A DNA stretch of 64,000 nt, taken from CAYNVQ01 sp964400735. Its GTDB lineage: Bacteria > Acidobacteriota > Aminicenantia > Aminicenantales > Aminicenantaceae. The stretch is from the NCBI GenBank assembly GCA_964400735.1, contig CAYNVQ010000003.1:1-64000 (forward strand), given 5' to 3'. Below the pieces are notes generated by a model. That model ran no database searches. It was given only the letters and a program-made list of their open reading frames with translations, and was not told the DNA's origin. Shown here one piece after another: positions 43,845 through 53,385 of this stretch. Made by a program: the position numbers and the translations under genes. Positions within the stretch are counted from its first letter, which is position 1, and the number at the start of each line of letters is the position of its first letter.

Positions 43845-45542
43845 ATGACGAGCGAAACGGTTTGGTTGTTGAGACCGGCGTCCGAGAAGGTACAAAGCCT
43901 TTCCTCTGAGCTGGATCTTCCAATCGAAGCTGCACAGATCCTGGTAAACAGAGGAATCGACGAGCCCACGAAAGCGCACAATTTCCTCTATGGGGGACTG
44001 AATGACCTTCATGATCCTTACTTGATGAGAGGTATGAAAGAAGCCGTCCAAAGGATCAGAAGGGCCGTATATGGACAGGAAAAGATCCTGATATTTGGCG
44101 ATTATGATGTGGATGGGATTTTATCCGTCGTTGCTCTCACCAAAGCTTTGAGATCTTTGGGAGCAGAAGTGGACTTTTTTATTCCCAACAGACTGGAAGA
44201 AGGGTACGGACTAAGGGAAAAATATGTGGATTTGGCTCTGTCGAAAAAGGCGAGCGTGATCATCAGCGTTGATTGTGGGATCAAAGCGGTGGCTTTTGTG
44301 GAAAAGGCCAAAGAAAAAGGTTTGGATGTCATCGTTACGGATCATCATCAACCGGGCCCGAAACTTCCCAACGCTTTGGCCATACTGAATCCGGCTCTTC
44401 CTGATTCCACTTATCCATACAAATATTTAGCGGGAGTCGGAGTCGTCTTTAAGTTGATTCAGGCTCTTCTTGACGTCGAGTCCAAATCGTCTCAACTTCC
44501 CCACTACCTCAAGCTCGTTTCGATTGGAACGGTGGCAGATATCGTCGAATTGAAGGACGAGAACAGAATATTCGTCAAGTTCGGGTTGAGGGGGTTGGAA
44601 GACGTGACGAACATCGGATTGAAAAGCTTGATGGATATCTGCGGCATACACAAAAGACGCATCTCTGTCGGGGATCTGGGATTTAGGATAGGCCCGAGGA
44701 TCAATGCTGCAGGACGTCTGGGGATGACAGACCTTGCGGTGAACCTTTTCTTTTCCGATTCGACAGAGGATGTTAAAGATATAACCAGGAGTTTGGATAA
44801 ACTCAATTCCCGAAGACAAAGAATTGAGGAAAAGGTTTTTAACCAGGCGAAGGATAGGGTGAAAAGGCGATCTTTGGATACACGCTACAAACTTCTTCTG
44901 CTTGGTTGTGAAGAGTGGCATAGAGGAGTTATTGGAATCGTGGCTTCCAAGATAAAGGACGAGTTTTATCGGCCGGTCATTCTATTTTCATATAAAGAGG
45001 GAAAAGCTTATGGATCCGGAAGGAGCATACGTGAATTTCCTTTGATCGATTGCTTGGAAATGAATAAGGAACTTTTTCTCAATTACGGCGGGCACACAAT
45101 GGCTGTCGGATGCGAGTTGGATCGCGAAAATATGCAGAATTTTAGAAGTCGTATGAATGCATTTGTGAGTTCGAGGATTACGCCAGAACATCTGAAAAGA
45201 AAAATTTATATCGATGCCAAAGTCGATTTCGCAGATATCAACCTAGCCCTTCTCGATAAATTATCGTTGCTCTCTCCTTTTGGGATGGGAAATCCCAAGC
45301 CTCTTTTTCTGACGGAGGAGGTCGAAATAGTGACAAACCCGAAAAAAATTCAGGGAAAGCACTCAAAATTTCTCTTCAAGAAGGATGGGAGAATTTTTGA
45401 ATCCATCGGTTGGGGAAAAGGAAAGTGGGCCGATGAGATGGAGATGGGGGATAGATTAAATATTGTCTACTCACTCCAGATTTCCGAGTACCTGGGGGAA
45501 GAGCGATTGACGCTGTTTCTCGAGGATACCAAAAGGTCCTAA
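43845..45542 (+). CDS. recJ: single-stranded-DNA-specific exonuclease RecJ
   Basis: 565 residues. 5'-3' ssDNA exonuclease in recombination and mismatch repair. DHH-family motifs: FGDYDVDGI (DYDVDG 86-91), SVDCG, TDHHQPG (166-168 DHH), and GPRINAAGRLG; the DHHA1 part has GSGRSIREF and YGGHTMAVG. C-terminal OB-like domain. Length normal. Preceded by a strong promoter and AAAAGGAAG. Confidence 0.95.
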   Translation: MTSETVWLLRPASEKVQSLSSELDLPIEAAQILVNRGIDEPTKAHNFLYGGLNDLHDPYLMRGMKEAVQRIRRAVYGQEKILIFGDYDVDGILSVVALTKALRSLGAEVDFFIPNRLEEGYGLREKYVDLALSKKASVIISVDCGIKAVAFVEKAKEKGLDVIVTDHHQPGPKLPNALAILNPALPDSTYPYKYLAGVGVVFKLIQALLDVESKSSQLPHYLKLVSIGTVADIVELKDENRIFVKFGLRGLEDVTNIGLKSLMDICGIHKRRISVGDLGFRIGPRINAAGRLGMTDLAVNLFFSDSTEDVKDITRSLDKLNSRRQRIEEKVFNQAKDRVKRRSLDTRYKLLLLGCEEWHRGVIGIVASKIKDEFYRPVILFSYKEGKAYGSGRSIREFPLIDCLEMNKELFLNYGGHTMAVGCELDRENMQNFRSRMNAFVSSRITPEHLKRKIYIDAKVDFADINLALLDKLSLLSPFGMGNPKPLFLTEEVEIVTNPKKIQGKHSKFLFKKDGRIFESIGWGKGKWADEMEMGDRLNIVYSLQISEYLGEERLTLFLEDTKRS

Positions 45543-45583
45543 AACCTATATCTTTCCTCTAAAACAGCTTCCTCGTGCTCGAC

Positions 45584-45637
45584 CCTCGATAAGCTCACGC
45601 ATGACAGTGGGATCTCCCTTATCGTTATCCTTCGAGG
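45584..45637. repeat. imperfect palindrome in the recJ-lptC spacer
   Basis: CCTCGATAAG (45584-45593) can pair with CTTATCG (45618-45624) and with TTCGAGG (45631-45637). This gives a bulged stem in the otherwise gene-free 45543-45800 spacer. A perfect TATAAT at 45769-45774 lies 26 bases before the lptC ATG, but no good -35 box is paired with it. Confidence 0.4.
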
Positions 45638-45800
45638 CAGTTCCCCGCAGACATGTTTAGCTGGATCGCCGGTTCGCAGCAGCTTCATGAGCCACTTCCA
45701 GGATAAAGGCTTTAATGAGGTTGCCTGCTGAGTGGGACAAATTCTGGTTAAAGGCTTGAATTTTAGGGTATAATTAATAAGACGATTTATGAGATAATCC

Positions 45801-47690
45801 ATGAAAAGCCCTAGGTTTCAAGGACGCCTTGTTCTAAGAATCCTCAGTCTCGGACTGCTTCTGGCAGTGATGCTGATCATCGTCTCGAATTTCATATCCC
45901 GCTCGAGGAGACAGTTGCGAATTCCCGAAGTATCTTCTCCCTTGGAAGGGCAAAAAATTGACAAAAAAGAAGAGGTTGAATTTCGGGAGATCAGAAGAAA
46001 CGAAGAATACACGAGGATGACGGCCGACCAGCATTATATAGGAGAAGATAACCTATATCATCTGGAAGGAAACGTCGAATTATCTTTTTATAAACGGAGT
46101 GAAGGCGACATCGTTCTTAAAGGCAATGAAATCATTCACAACAGAGAACGCACCTATTTTTGGCTTAAAGGAGGAGCGATCGTCGAATTCAAAGATCTGG
46201 TTATAAAATCTCCGGCTATGGAATTCGATGTCAGAGAAAATATGTTCAGTGGTGACCAAGGAATCCAATTTTTTTCAGGGTCAATTTCTGGTGCGGCTCG
46301 AAAATTCTTTTACGACTTAAATAAAAAAAAAGCTCAGCTGATAGGGAAAGTCCACCTGGAGATTCAACCAAGTCTTGAGGATTCGCTTCCTGTAAAGGTT
46401 GATACTGAATTTCTTGAATATTTTGTCAAAAGGGGAAAGGGAAGCGCAGAGAAAACGGTGGAGCTGGTGCACGGAAAGAGCCATGTCTCAGCTGGTCTCA
46501 TGCGGTTCGAACTTGCCGCGAACAGAGATCAGATCAAATCGCTGTTTTTGAAAGAAAGAGTGAAAATTACTCTGATAGAAGAATTAGAAGAGGACGAAAC
46601 TTTATCAAATCAAACTACTTTTTCCCTTTATGGAGACAGATGCGAGATTGAAGCCGACGAGATATCCCTAAAAGGTTTTGTGGGGATGCCCCAGATAGAT
46701 AACATGGAAGCGCGAGGAAACAGCACCTTTCGGTTTTTTTCCGAGAATGGCAATTCCACCCAAATCGAAGGGAAAAAGATTTTTTTCAATCTTTCTCATA
46801 ACGGGAGGTTGAAAAAGTTATCTGTTCTTGAGGATGCTAGGATTACCGAAAAGGATAAAAAAAAGGGGTCAGTAAGATATATTGAAGGACAGACCTTGTT
46901 AATCGATGAAGGTAAGAATATTTTGAAGGTCGATGGGACCGAGACCACAAAGGCGAGAATTCGTTCACCAAGTTCGGAGATCAGCTCTCGACAAATAAAC
47001 ATTTTTCTCAAGAACGATGATATAGAGACCGAGATGGAGACAGAGGTCATTATTTATCCTGAAGAAGACTCCCCCACAGGTTTAGGCTTTTTCTCCGGGG
47101 AAAGCCCTGTTTTTATCACAGCCGACAATTTGAGATATTTTGATGACCGCCAACGTTTTATATTTAGTGGAGGCGTCAAACTGTGGCAGCTAAAGGAAAT
47201 GTTTTTAGCCCAAAACCTATCGATGGATATTGAAACGGGAGCCGTCCAGGCAAAAGGAAGCATCCGATCTTCTCTGCCTTATAAGCCCAAAAACGAAGAT
47301 GAGGAGGAGAGGATAAGGATAGAATCTACGCGAATGGCCTTTGATCCCGAAAAAAAAATCATTACTTATACCGGAGGGGTTATCCTCAAAGTAAAGGATA
47401 TTAGTCTCAAAAGCCGATTCCTGACTATCACCTTGGAGAAGGAGTCGGGGGAGATATTGGATATGACGGCAAAGCAACAAGTTGTGGTTCTCCAAAATAT
47501 ATATGAAGGAAGAGGGGAGGAAGCGAGGTTCGATGTGAAGGAGGAGGTCATCACGATGGTGGGGAATCCGGTTTTAATAGACAAGGAACGGGGGAAAACA
47601 GAGGGGGGGAAATTGACTTTCTCTATTGCCGATGATAGAATCGTGATTGAAAACAAGGATAGAGAAAGGTCGATAACGGTCATAAAATAG
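45801..47690 (+). CDS. lptC: fused LptC/LptA-like LPS transport protein
   Basis: 629 residues, about the sum of several OstA domains. N-terminal membrane anchor (11-31), then an LptC-like region and repeated beta-jellyroll OstA segments: LYHLEGNVELSFYKRS near 85, KGNEIIHNRERTYFWLKGGA, DNLRYFDDRQRFIFSGGVKLW and MAFDPEKKIITYTGGVILKV. Separate LptC and LptA are usually about 190 residues each. Followed 6 bases later by lptB, with no separate lptA in the window. It probably forms the periplasmic LPS bridge. Confidence 0.82.
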   Translation: MKSPRFQGRLVLRILSLGLLLAVMLIIVSNFISRSRRQLRIPEVSSPLEGQKIDKKEEVEFREIRRNEEYTRMTADQHYIGEDNLYHLEGNVELSFYKRSEGDIVLKGNEIIHNRERTYFWLKGGAIVEFKDLVIKSPAMEFDVRENMFSGDQGIQFFSGSISGAARKFFYDLNKKKAQLIGKVHLEIQPSLEDSLPVKVDTEFLEYFVKRGKGSAEKTVELVHGKSHVSAGLMRFELAANRDQIKSLFLKERVKITLIEELEEDETLSNQTTFSLYGDRCEIEADEISLKGFVGMPQIDNMEARGNSTFRFFSENGNSTQIEGKKIFFNLSHNGRLKKLSVLEDARITEKDKKKGSVRYIEGQTLLIDEGKNILKVDGTETTKARIRSPSSEISSRQINIFLKNDDIETEMETEVIIYPEEDSPTGLGFFSGESPVFITADNLRYFDDRQRFIFSGGVKLWQLKEMFLAQNLSMDIETGAVQAKGSIRSSLPYKPKNEDEEERIRIESTRMAFDPEKKIITYTGGVILKVKDISLKSRFLTITLEKESGEILDMTAKQQVVVLQNIYEGRGEEARFDVKEEVITMVGNPVLIDKERGKTEGGKLTFSIADDRIVIENKDRERSITVIK

Positions 47691-47696
47691 TGGAAA

Positions 47697-48428
47697 ATGG
47701 AAAACTGTTTGGAAGCCGTGGGGCTGGAAAAAAGCTTTCATAGAAATAAGGTGGTCGAAGATGTATCGATCACGGTCGAGAAGGGCGAAATCGTCGGGCT
47801 TTTAGGCCCAAACGGAGCGGGGAAGACCACGACGTTTTCCCTGATTCTGGGTCTCATCCATCAAGATGGGGGACAAGTTCTCTTGGATGGGGAGGATATA
47901 ACAGAATTGCCCATGTATGTACGAGCGAGAAGGGGATTATGCCTGCTTCCCCAGGAGCCATCCGCTTTCCGGAGACTCAGCGTTGAGGACAATCTCTTGT
48001 CCATCGTGGAAAATATGTCAGATGGGTCGGCCAGAGGGGATGGAATCCTGAGAAATGTGCTCACAGAAATGGGATTGATGAAGCTGTCCAAAGTGAAAGC
48101 ATACACTTTATCAGGAGGAGAGCGAAGAAGACTGGAGATTGCCCGCGCTCTTGTTACTGACCCTGAATACATGCTTTTGGATGAGCCTTTTACGGGGATT
48201 GATCCCCTGGCCATTCTTGACCTACAAGATGTCATTCTTTCTTTACGGAACAAGGGCATTGGAGTTCTGATCACCGATCACAGTGTTCGGGAGACCCTCA
48301 AGATCACGGATCGGGCTTATATCATAGACAGGGGAAAAATCCTCGCCCATGGAACTTCCCCTCAACTGGTCTCTAGCAATAAGGTGAGAGAAATTTATCT
48401 CGGCGACGAGTTTAACCTTGATGAATGA
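47697..48428 (+). CDS. lptB: LPS export ABC transporter ATPase LptB
   Basis: 243 residues. Walker A GPNGAGKTTTFSLILGL, Q-loop LLPQEPSAFRRLSVEDNL (a good LptB marker), signature LSGGERRRLEIARAL, Walker B YMLLDEPFTGIDPLA, H-loop ITDHSVRETL. Drives LPS extraction with LptF/LptG, which are not in the window. Between the lptC/A fusion and rpoN, the classical order. Confidence 0.95.
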   Translation: MENCLEAVGLEKSFHRNKVVEDVSITVEKGEIVGLLGPNGAGKTTTFSLILGLIHQDGGQVLLDGEDITELPMYVRARRGLCLLPQEPSAFRRLSVEDNLLSIVENMSDGSARGDGILRNVLTEMGLMKLSKVKAYTLSGGERRRLEIARALVTDPEYMLLDEPFTGIDPLAILDLQDVILSLRNKGIGVLITDHSVRETLKITDRAYIIDRGKILAHGTSPQLVSSNKVREIYLGDEFNLDE

Positions 48429-48453
48429 AGGGCTTATCATGAGGGGATGTTAG

Positions 48454-49905
48454 ATGGTTTTGAAACAACAGCTCCACCAAAAGCAGGTTCAAAAACTCAT
48501 ACTCGCCCCCGCCCTGCAACAGGCGATAAAACTTCTCCCCTTAACGAACTTGGAGCTTATCGAAATTATCGATGCCGAGCTTTCTCAGAATCCCATGCTG
48601 GAAATTGAGGAGGAAACAGCAGAAAAAAAGACAGAGGAGACCGAAGGAGGGGAGGATACAAAGACAGATGCTGGCGATGAAACGCTGATCGATTCCAAAG
48701 ATAGAGAGGATGACCAGGAGATCGAGGCCTATTTCCAACAGTATTTTGATGAAGGCTTTCGATCCTTTTCTTACGAGAAAAAGGAAACGGTAGCCTTGGA
48801 AAACATCGTTTCTAAAAGCGTTACTCTCTGGGATCATCTTGACTGGCAGGCCAATTTAACTTTTTTTAGCGAAGCAGACAAGGAAATCGCCACTTACATC
48901 ATCGGGAATGTTAACGAGGAGGGTTTTCTTACCATCTCCCTTCAGGAAATTGCCTCAGCCACAGGGGCTTCAGAGGAAAGAATTGAAAAAGTGCGGGAAA
49001 AGATCAAGAAATTCGATCCTGTTGGAGTAGGGAGTTTTTCTGTCTCAGAAGCTCTCTTGGCTCAGATGGATTACTTCGAGATTGAAGATAAAATCACCAG
49101 ATTGATCGTCAGCCAGCACCTCCACCTTTTGGAAAAATCGGATTTCATTCAAGTGGCTAGAGAGTTGGGCATTTCTTTAGAGGAAGTCAAACCTCATATC
49201 GACGTTATCAAGAGCCTAGATCCTACCCCCGGAAGGAAATACAGCCAAGAAAAAACGACTTATGTGGTGCCTGATATCCTGGTCACTAAGGAAGGGGATG
49301 ATTTGAAAATCGCCCTCAATGATGAAGGCCTGCCCCGTCTCAAAGTCAATTCTTTTTACAGGAAAATGATTTCCCGGGCATCCAAGGAAAATCCTGAGGC
49401 TTACCAGTATCTCAAAGACAAGATGAAGAAAGCGTTCTGGTTTCTTCGAAGTTTGGATCAGAGAGATCAGACAATACACAAGGTTGCCCGATATATCGTC
49501 GACAAACAGAAAGATTTTATAGAAAGAGGGATTGAATACATAAAACCGTTGACTCTGATCGAATTGGCCCAAGAAATTGGAGTGCACGAATCGACGGTGG
49601 GACGGGTGGTAGCGAACAAATACATCATGACCCCCCGAGGCGTATTTTCGCTCAAATACTTCTTTCATAAATCTCTTTCTGGAGATTTTGGGGAGGAGGT
49701 TTCTTCCTTGAGAGTGAAGGAGAGAATCAAGAAGTTGGTGGAAAACGAAGACCGGAAGAATCCTCTCAGTGATATCGAAATTGAAAATATACTCGCCCGG
49801 GAGAATTTTAGGATCGCCCGCCGCACCGTGGCCAAATACCGAAAGCAGTTGAAGATCCCTCCCTCTCATATACGAAAACGAAAATATTGGGTGGAGGAAA
49901 TTTGA
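48454..49905 (+). CDS. rpoN: RNA polymerase sigma-54 factor
   Basis: 483 residues. Region I Gln-rich start (LKQQLHQKQVQKLILAPALQQAIKLL), acidic region II, core-binding region, HTH and the C-terminal RpoN box ARRTVAKYR (about 456-464), which reads the -24 element. It serves promoters such as the pilin one at 8085-8101. Stop overlaps the hpf start by one base. Confidence 0.96.
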   Translation: MVLKQQLHQKQVQKLILAPALQQAIKLLPLTNLELIEIIDAELSQNPMLEIEEETAEKKTEETEGGEDTKTDAGDETLIDSKDREDDQEIEAYFQQYFDEGFRSFSYEKKETVALENIVSKSVTLWDHLDWQANLTFFSEADKEIATYIIGNVNEEGFLTISLQEIASATGASEERIEKVREKIKKFDPVGVGSFSVSEALLAQMDYFEIEDKITRLIVSQHLHLLEKSDFIQVARELGISLEEVKPHIDVIKSLDPTPGRKYSQEKTTYVVPDILVTKEGDDLKIALNDEGLPRLKVNSFYRKMISRASKENPEAYQYLKDKMKKAFWFLRSLDQRDQTIHKVARYIVDKQKDFIERGIEYIKPLTLIELAQEIGVHESTVGRVVANKYIMTPRGVFSLKYFFHKSLSGDFGEEVSSLRVKERIKKLVENEDRKNPLSDIEIENILARENFRIARRTVAKYRKQLKIPPSHIRKRKYWVEEI

Positions 49906-50429
49906 TGAAGATAAACTTTACGGCACGTCATACAAGTGTAACCCCTGACATCAAAAAATATTGTGAAAAGAGGATCAAATCCTTGGAGAAAATACTCGGG
50001 CATTCCATCGACGCGGATATTCTGCTTTCGGTTGAAAAATACAGACAAAAGGCAGAAATTAACCTTAAAACGAAGAGAGCGGCCTTCAACACGGTTGAAG
50101 AAACCCACGAAATGACCAGTTCTCTAGTAGGCGCCTTCGATCACCTAGAAAAGAGAGTGAAAAAGGAGAGGGAGAAACTCAGGGAAAGAAAGCGGAGGAG
50201 AATAAGAGAAATAGGGGCTTTTGCCTCCACCGAGGAAACGGAGGTCCGACAAAAAAGAGTGATCCGCAGTCAAAGTTATTCCATGAAACCGATGTCTCTG
50301 GAGGAAGCGATCATTCAGTTCGAAGCGAGCAAAAATGAAATATTGCTCTATCGGACAGCCGAAAAAGAAAATTGGGCTGTCCTTTACCGCCGGAAAGACG
50401 GAAATTATGGTTTAGTGGAGCCTGAATAA
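49905..50429 (+). CDS. hpf: long-form ribosome hibernation promoting factor
   Basis: 174 residues. N-terminal S30AE domain (about 1-100) and C-terminal dimerisation domain (about 118-174, VIRSQSYSMKPMSLEEAIIQ), so the long form that makes 100S ribosome dimers on its own. A TTG at 49887 is in frame, but ATG at 49905 follows GGAGG and overlaps the rpoN stop as TGATG. The rpoN-hpf-ptsN order is common. Confidence 0.94.
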   Translation: MKINFTARHTSVTPDIKKYCEKRIKSLEKILGHSIDADILLSVEKYRQKAEINLKTKRAAFNTVEETHEMTSSLVGAFDHLEKRVKKEREKLRERKRRRIREIGAFASTEETEVRQKRVIRSQSYSMKPMSLEEAIIQFEASKNEILLYRTAEKENWAVLYRRKDGNYGLVEPE

Positions 50430-50458
50430 AGGAATTCGACCGAGAGAGAGATATATCA

Positions 50459-50929
50459 TTGAAAATCCAAAGCTTATTAACCCCAGACATGGTCTTGCTG
50501 GAGGTGGAATCCCGAGAGCGAGATGAAGTTTTAAAGGAGATGGTGAGTTTTTTAAAACAGAAGGAAAAAATTTCCAAGGAGAAAGAACTGTACGAAAAAT
50601 TGATCCAGAGGGAAGAATTGGGAAGCACGGCTATCGGTGATGGCGTCGCTATCCCACACTGCAAGATGAAAGGTATAAAAAACCCGGTTGTTATGCTTGC
50701 CGTTTCCAAAAAAGGCGTCGAATTTCATTCTTTGGACGGACATCCGACCTTTGTATTTTTTCTGGTGGTGTCGTCTCCTGATAACCCGAGCTTGAACCTC
50801 CAGATCCTGGCCGCCATTGCTCACCTGGTAAGGAAAGCGGATTCTTTTTTGAAAAAAATACTGGAAGCCAAAAGCATATCGAATATTCTGGATATCATTA
50901 AAGAAGAAGAAGAGAAAATAAATGAGTGA
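50459..50929 (+). CDS. ptsN: PTS IIA component of the nitrogen/fructose type (PtsN)
   Basis: 156 residues. EIIA-2 domain with phospho-acceptor H67 in GDGVAIPHCK. Regulatory phospho-carrier, with no attached EIIB/EIIC. Start is TTG at 50459 after GAGAGAG; the family start MKIQSLLTPD supports it. Overlaps hprK by 8 bases. Confidence 0.92.
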   Translation: MKIQSLLTPDMVLLEVESRERDEVLKEMVSFLKQKEKISKEKELYEKLIQREELGSTAIGDGVAIPHCKMKGIKNPVVMLAVSKKGVEFHSLDGHPTFVFFLVVSSPDNPSLNLQILAAIAHLVRKADSFLKKILEAKSISNILDIIKEEEEKINE

Positions 50930-51833
50930 AGGAGGGGAAGACTCCCTTCTAGTCCGGCATTTTTATAAACTGGCCAAGGTTCCATTGAGACTTTCTTCTG
51001 TTTCGGGCAGAACTGGATTTTCGAGAATGCTGCATACTCCTTATCAGACGGCTGATTGGCTGCCCGTGCAAATTTGGGGTAGGAGAGAACTGCAAAAAAT
51101 TGAAAATCTGCCACCCGCTCAGAGAAAAAAGTTCATCCAAGGGGAATTCCAAAACTTTTCCTGTTGCGTTTTATCCGACAACCTCTCTTTTCCCCCATCA
51201 GCCAGAGAGATAGCCCTCGAGAATAAATTGGCCTTGTTCAAGTCCGAACTTTCAAGATCCAGACTGAAAACACGCTTGAAAGAGCTGTTTTCTAGTCTGT
51301 ATAATTCATCGCTCACTCTATCCGGAGGATTACTTCAGATATTTGGAATAGGCGTGCTCATTTTGGGGGATAGCGGAGTGGGGAAAAGCGAAAGTGCCTT
51401 GGAGCTTATTGCAAGAGGGCATATTTTCATTTCTGATGATGTCGTCAGGATTCAAAAGGACGTTAATGGAAATCTGAGCGGTACCGCTGTTTCGATTTCT
51501 CGCAATTTCATGGAGATCAGAGGTTTGGGGATTATCAACGTCGCTAAGATTTTTGGAAAAAAATCCATCAGTCCGAAATCAAAAATTGAGCTGATCATCA
51601 TGCTCAGAAAATGGGAAGAAGGAAAGGACTATGACCGCCTTGGACTTGAGATTCCTGAGACCTATAAAATATTAGGAGTAAGTGTACCCAAAATTTCCAT
51701 TCCTGTGGCGCCCGGAAGGAATATTTCCACGCTTATCGAGGTGGCCTGTAAGGTATTCTTATTGAAGGAAAAAGGATATCTTGCTGCTCGGGAGATCACA
51801 GAGAAATTGGAGCGAGCTCTGTCGCGTCGGTGA
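50922..51833 (+). CDS. hprK: HPr kinase/phosphorylase
   Basis: 303 residues. P-loop GDSGVGKS (149-156), ISDD (Walker B-like, 170-173) and the HprK signature EIRGLGIINV (198-207). Phosphorylates HPr on Ser46 and reverses it. The residue before the P-loop strand where many homologues have HG is SG here (S134). Its target HPr is encoded at 53386 and keeps Ser46. rapZ follows by 3 bases. Confidence 0.94.
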   Translation: MSEGGEDSLLVRHFYKLAKVPLRLSSVSGRTGFSRMLHTPYQTADWLPVQIWGRRELQKIENLPPAQRKKFIQGEFQNFSCCVLSDNLSFPPSAREIALENKLALFKSELSRSRLKTRLKELFSSLYNSSLTLSGGLLQIFGIGVLILGDSGVGKSESALELIARGHIFISDDVVRIQKDVNGNLSGTAVSISRNFMEIRGLGIINVAKIFGKKSISPKSKIELIIMLRKWEEGKDYDRLGLEIPETYKILGVSVPKISIPVAPGRNISTLIEVACKVFLLKEKGYLAAREITEKLERALSRR

Positions 51834-51836
51834 GGT

Positions 51837-52709
51837 ATGAATAAAAGAAAGTCGAAAGACATCCGGTTCTTGATCATCACAGGACTTTCCGGTTCAGGGA
51901 AGACTGTGGTCAGTCGGTTTTTGGAAGATCTAGGGTATTACTGTATCGATAATCTTCCTGCCAAGCTCATCCCCCAATTCGTGGACTTATGGTCCAGGCA
52001 AGAAGTCGAGATCGAAAAGGTCGCTCTTGTCGTGGATATAAGAGAAGCTGGATTCACGACGGAATTCCCGAAAGTTTATCAATCAATCCAGGACAAAATT
52101 AAACCCTATTTAATGTTTCTTGAGGCATCTGATGAAGTATTATTCAAGCGCTTCAGCGAAAGCAGGCGGCCTCATCCTATGGCCAGCACAAAATCGGTGA
52201 GAGAGGGGATAACGCTGGAAAGAAAGGGGTTGGCGCAAGTAAAGAATTTAGCCGACGAAGTCATCGATACTTCCTCCACCAACTTGGCAGAACTTAGGGA
52301 AATTTTAACCAGGCGTCTGTTGGAAAAAAAGGGAGTGGGTCTTCAGGTGATCGTGATCAGCTTCGGATATAAATACGGTATTCCCCTCGATTCTGACTTG
52401 GTTTTCGATACCAGGTTTTTGCCGAATCCCCATTATATTGACAGCATGAGGAACAAGACAGGAAAAAGCAGGGCGGTGAAGAAGTATGTCCTCCAAGCCA
52501 AAGAAACGCAGTCATTCCTGATAAGACTCTTGAGATTTGTGGACTATCTGATGCCGAAATTCGAGGATGAGGGAAAAACCTATTTGACTATCTCCATAGG
52601 TTGTACAGGTGGAAAACACCGGTCTGTCGTTCTCGCCAATAGACTGAAAGAACATCTCGTCAGTCACAACTTCAAAACGCGGGTTTATCACCGAGACATT
52701 TACAAATAA
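51837..52709 (+). CDS. rapZ: RNase adapter / nucleotide-binding protein RapZ
   Basis: 290 residues. Walker A GLSGSGKT near 18-25, DNLPAKLIPQF, SKRRPHP-like SRRPHPM, FSFGYKYG-like ISFGYKYGIP, and the C-terminal CTGGKHRSV. In enterobacteria RapZ controls glmS through small RNAs; its partner here is unknown. Its position after hprK and near ptsN is conserved in diderms. Confidence 0.94.
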   Translation: MNKRKSKDIRFLIITGLSGSGKTVVSRFLEDLGYYCIDNLPAKLIPQFVDLWSRQEVEIEKVALVVDIREAGFTTEFPKVYQSIQDKIKPYLMFLEASDEVLFKRFSESRRPHPMASTKSVREGITLERKGLAQVKNLADEVIDTSSTNLAELREILTRRLLEKKGVGLQVIVISFGYKYGIPLDSDLVFDTRFLPNPHYIDSMRNKTGKSRAVKKYVLQAKETQSFLIRLLRFVDYLMPKFEDEGKTYLTISIGCTGGKHRSVVLANRLKEHLVSHNFKTRVYHRDIYK

Positions 52710-52726
52710 TTGGGGATGTGCCCCAA
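52710..52726 (+). other. short perfect hairpin directly after rapZ
   Basis: TTGGGG-ATGTG-CCCCAA starts at the base after the rapZ stop. No T-run follows, so it is not a standard terminator; it may protect or process the message end. The remaining spacer to 52958 holds a promoter. Confidence 0.5.
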
Positions 52727-52873
52727 AGCTCCCATCCAATTTCGAGAGCTTCGAATTTTAAACGTGATTAAATAAGAGGTCCTTTCTTTCGGGATTTTCC
52801 ATTTCGGGAAAGATCATACCTCAAGATGAAAAGATGAAGCAAGAGGAACGCCTAAAGAAAAAACTTACGATTG

Positions 52874-52903
52874 TTAACAAATAATGATAGAATTTTGTAC
52901 AAT
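52874..52903 (+). promoter_or_regulatory. promoter of the EIIA(Man)-ptsH-ptsI operon
   Basis: TTAACA (52874-52879), 18-base spacer, TACAAT (52898-52903), about 55 bases before the first ATG. It would separate this operon from the lptC-rapZ genes. Confidence 0.55.
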
Positions 52904-52958
52904 AAAGGGTATTACGAGATATCCATTGAATAAATGACCGGAAAAGAATGAGGATAGC

Positions 52959-53363
52959 ATGATTGGTGGCATCATCGTCTCGCACGGAAAATTAGCCGAG
53001 GAACTTCTAAATGCGCTGACGATCATACTCGGAGAAGTGGTGAACATTGAGGCGATCTCCATCGGGTGGTATGACGATGTCGAAGATTCTAAACGAAAAA
53101 TCAACCAATCGATAAAAAGGGTTGATCAGAAAAACGGAATCCTTATCTTCACGGATATGTTCGGAGGAACTCCATCAAACTTGAGTTTCAGCTTCTTGAA
53201 GGATAACCAGATCGAAATCATTACCGGAGTTAATCTTCCCATGCTCATCAAATTTGTCTCCCTTCAGAGAAGGAATAGGTTGAAAGAGGTCGCCAAAAAG
53301 GTCGTCGAACAAGGGAAGAAAAATATTCATCTGGCCAGTCTTCTTTTAAGCTCCAAACAGTGA
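52959..53363 (+). CDS. PTS EIIA of the mannose family
   Basis: 134 residues. EIIA-Man fold starting MIGGIIVSHGKLAEELL with phospho-acceptor H9, then FTDMFGGTPSNLS. No EIIB, EIIC or EIID of the mannose family is present, so a regulatory role is likely. It precedes HPr by 22 bases. Confidence 0.92.
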   Translation: MIGGIIVSHGKLAEELLNALTIILGEVVNIEAISIGWYDDVEDSKRKINQSIKRVDQKNGILIFTDMFGGTPSNLSFSFLKDNQIEIITGVNLPMLIKFVSLQRRNRLKEVAKKVVEQGKKNIHLASLLLSSKQ

Positions 53364-53385
53364 TTGACCGATCAAAACAGCCATC

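Noticed and set aside
49216..49869. 217-residue open frame antisense to rpoN
   Set aside because: Composition mirrors the rpoN coding strand; no ribosome-binding site or family motif.
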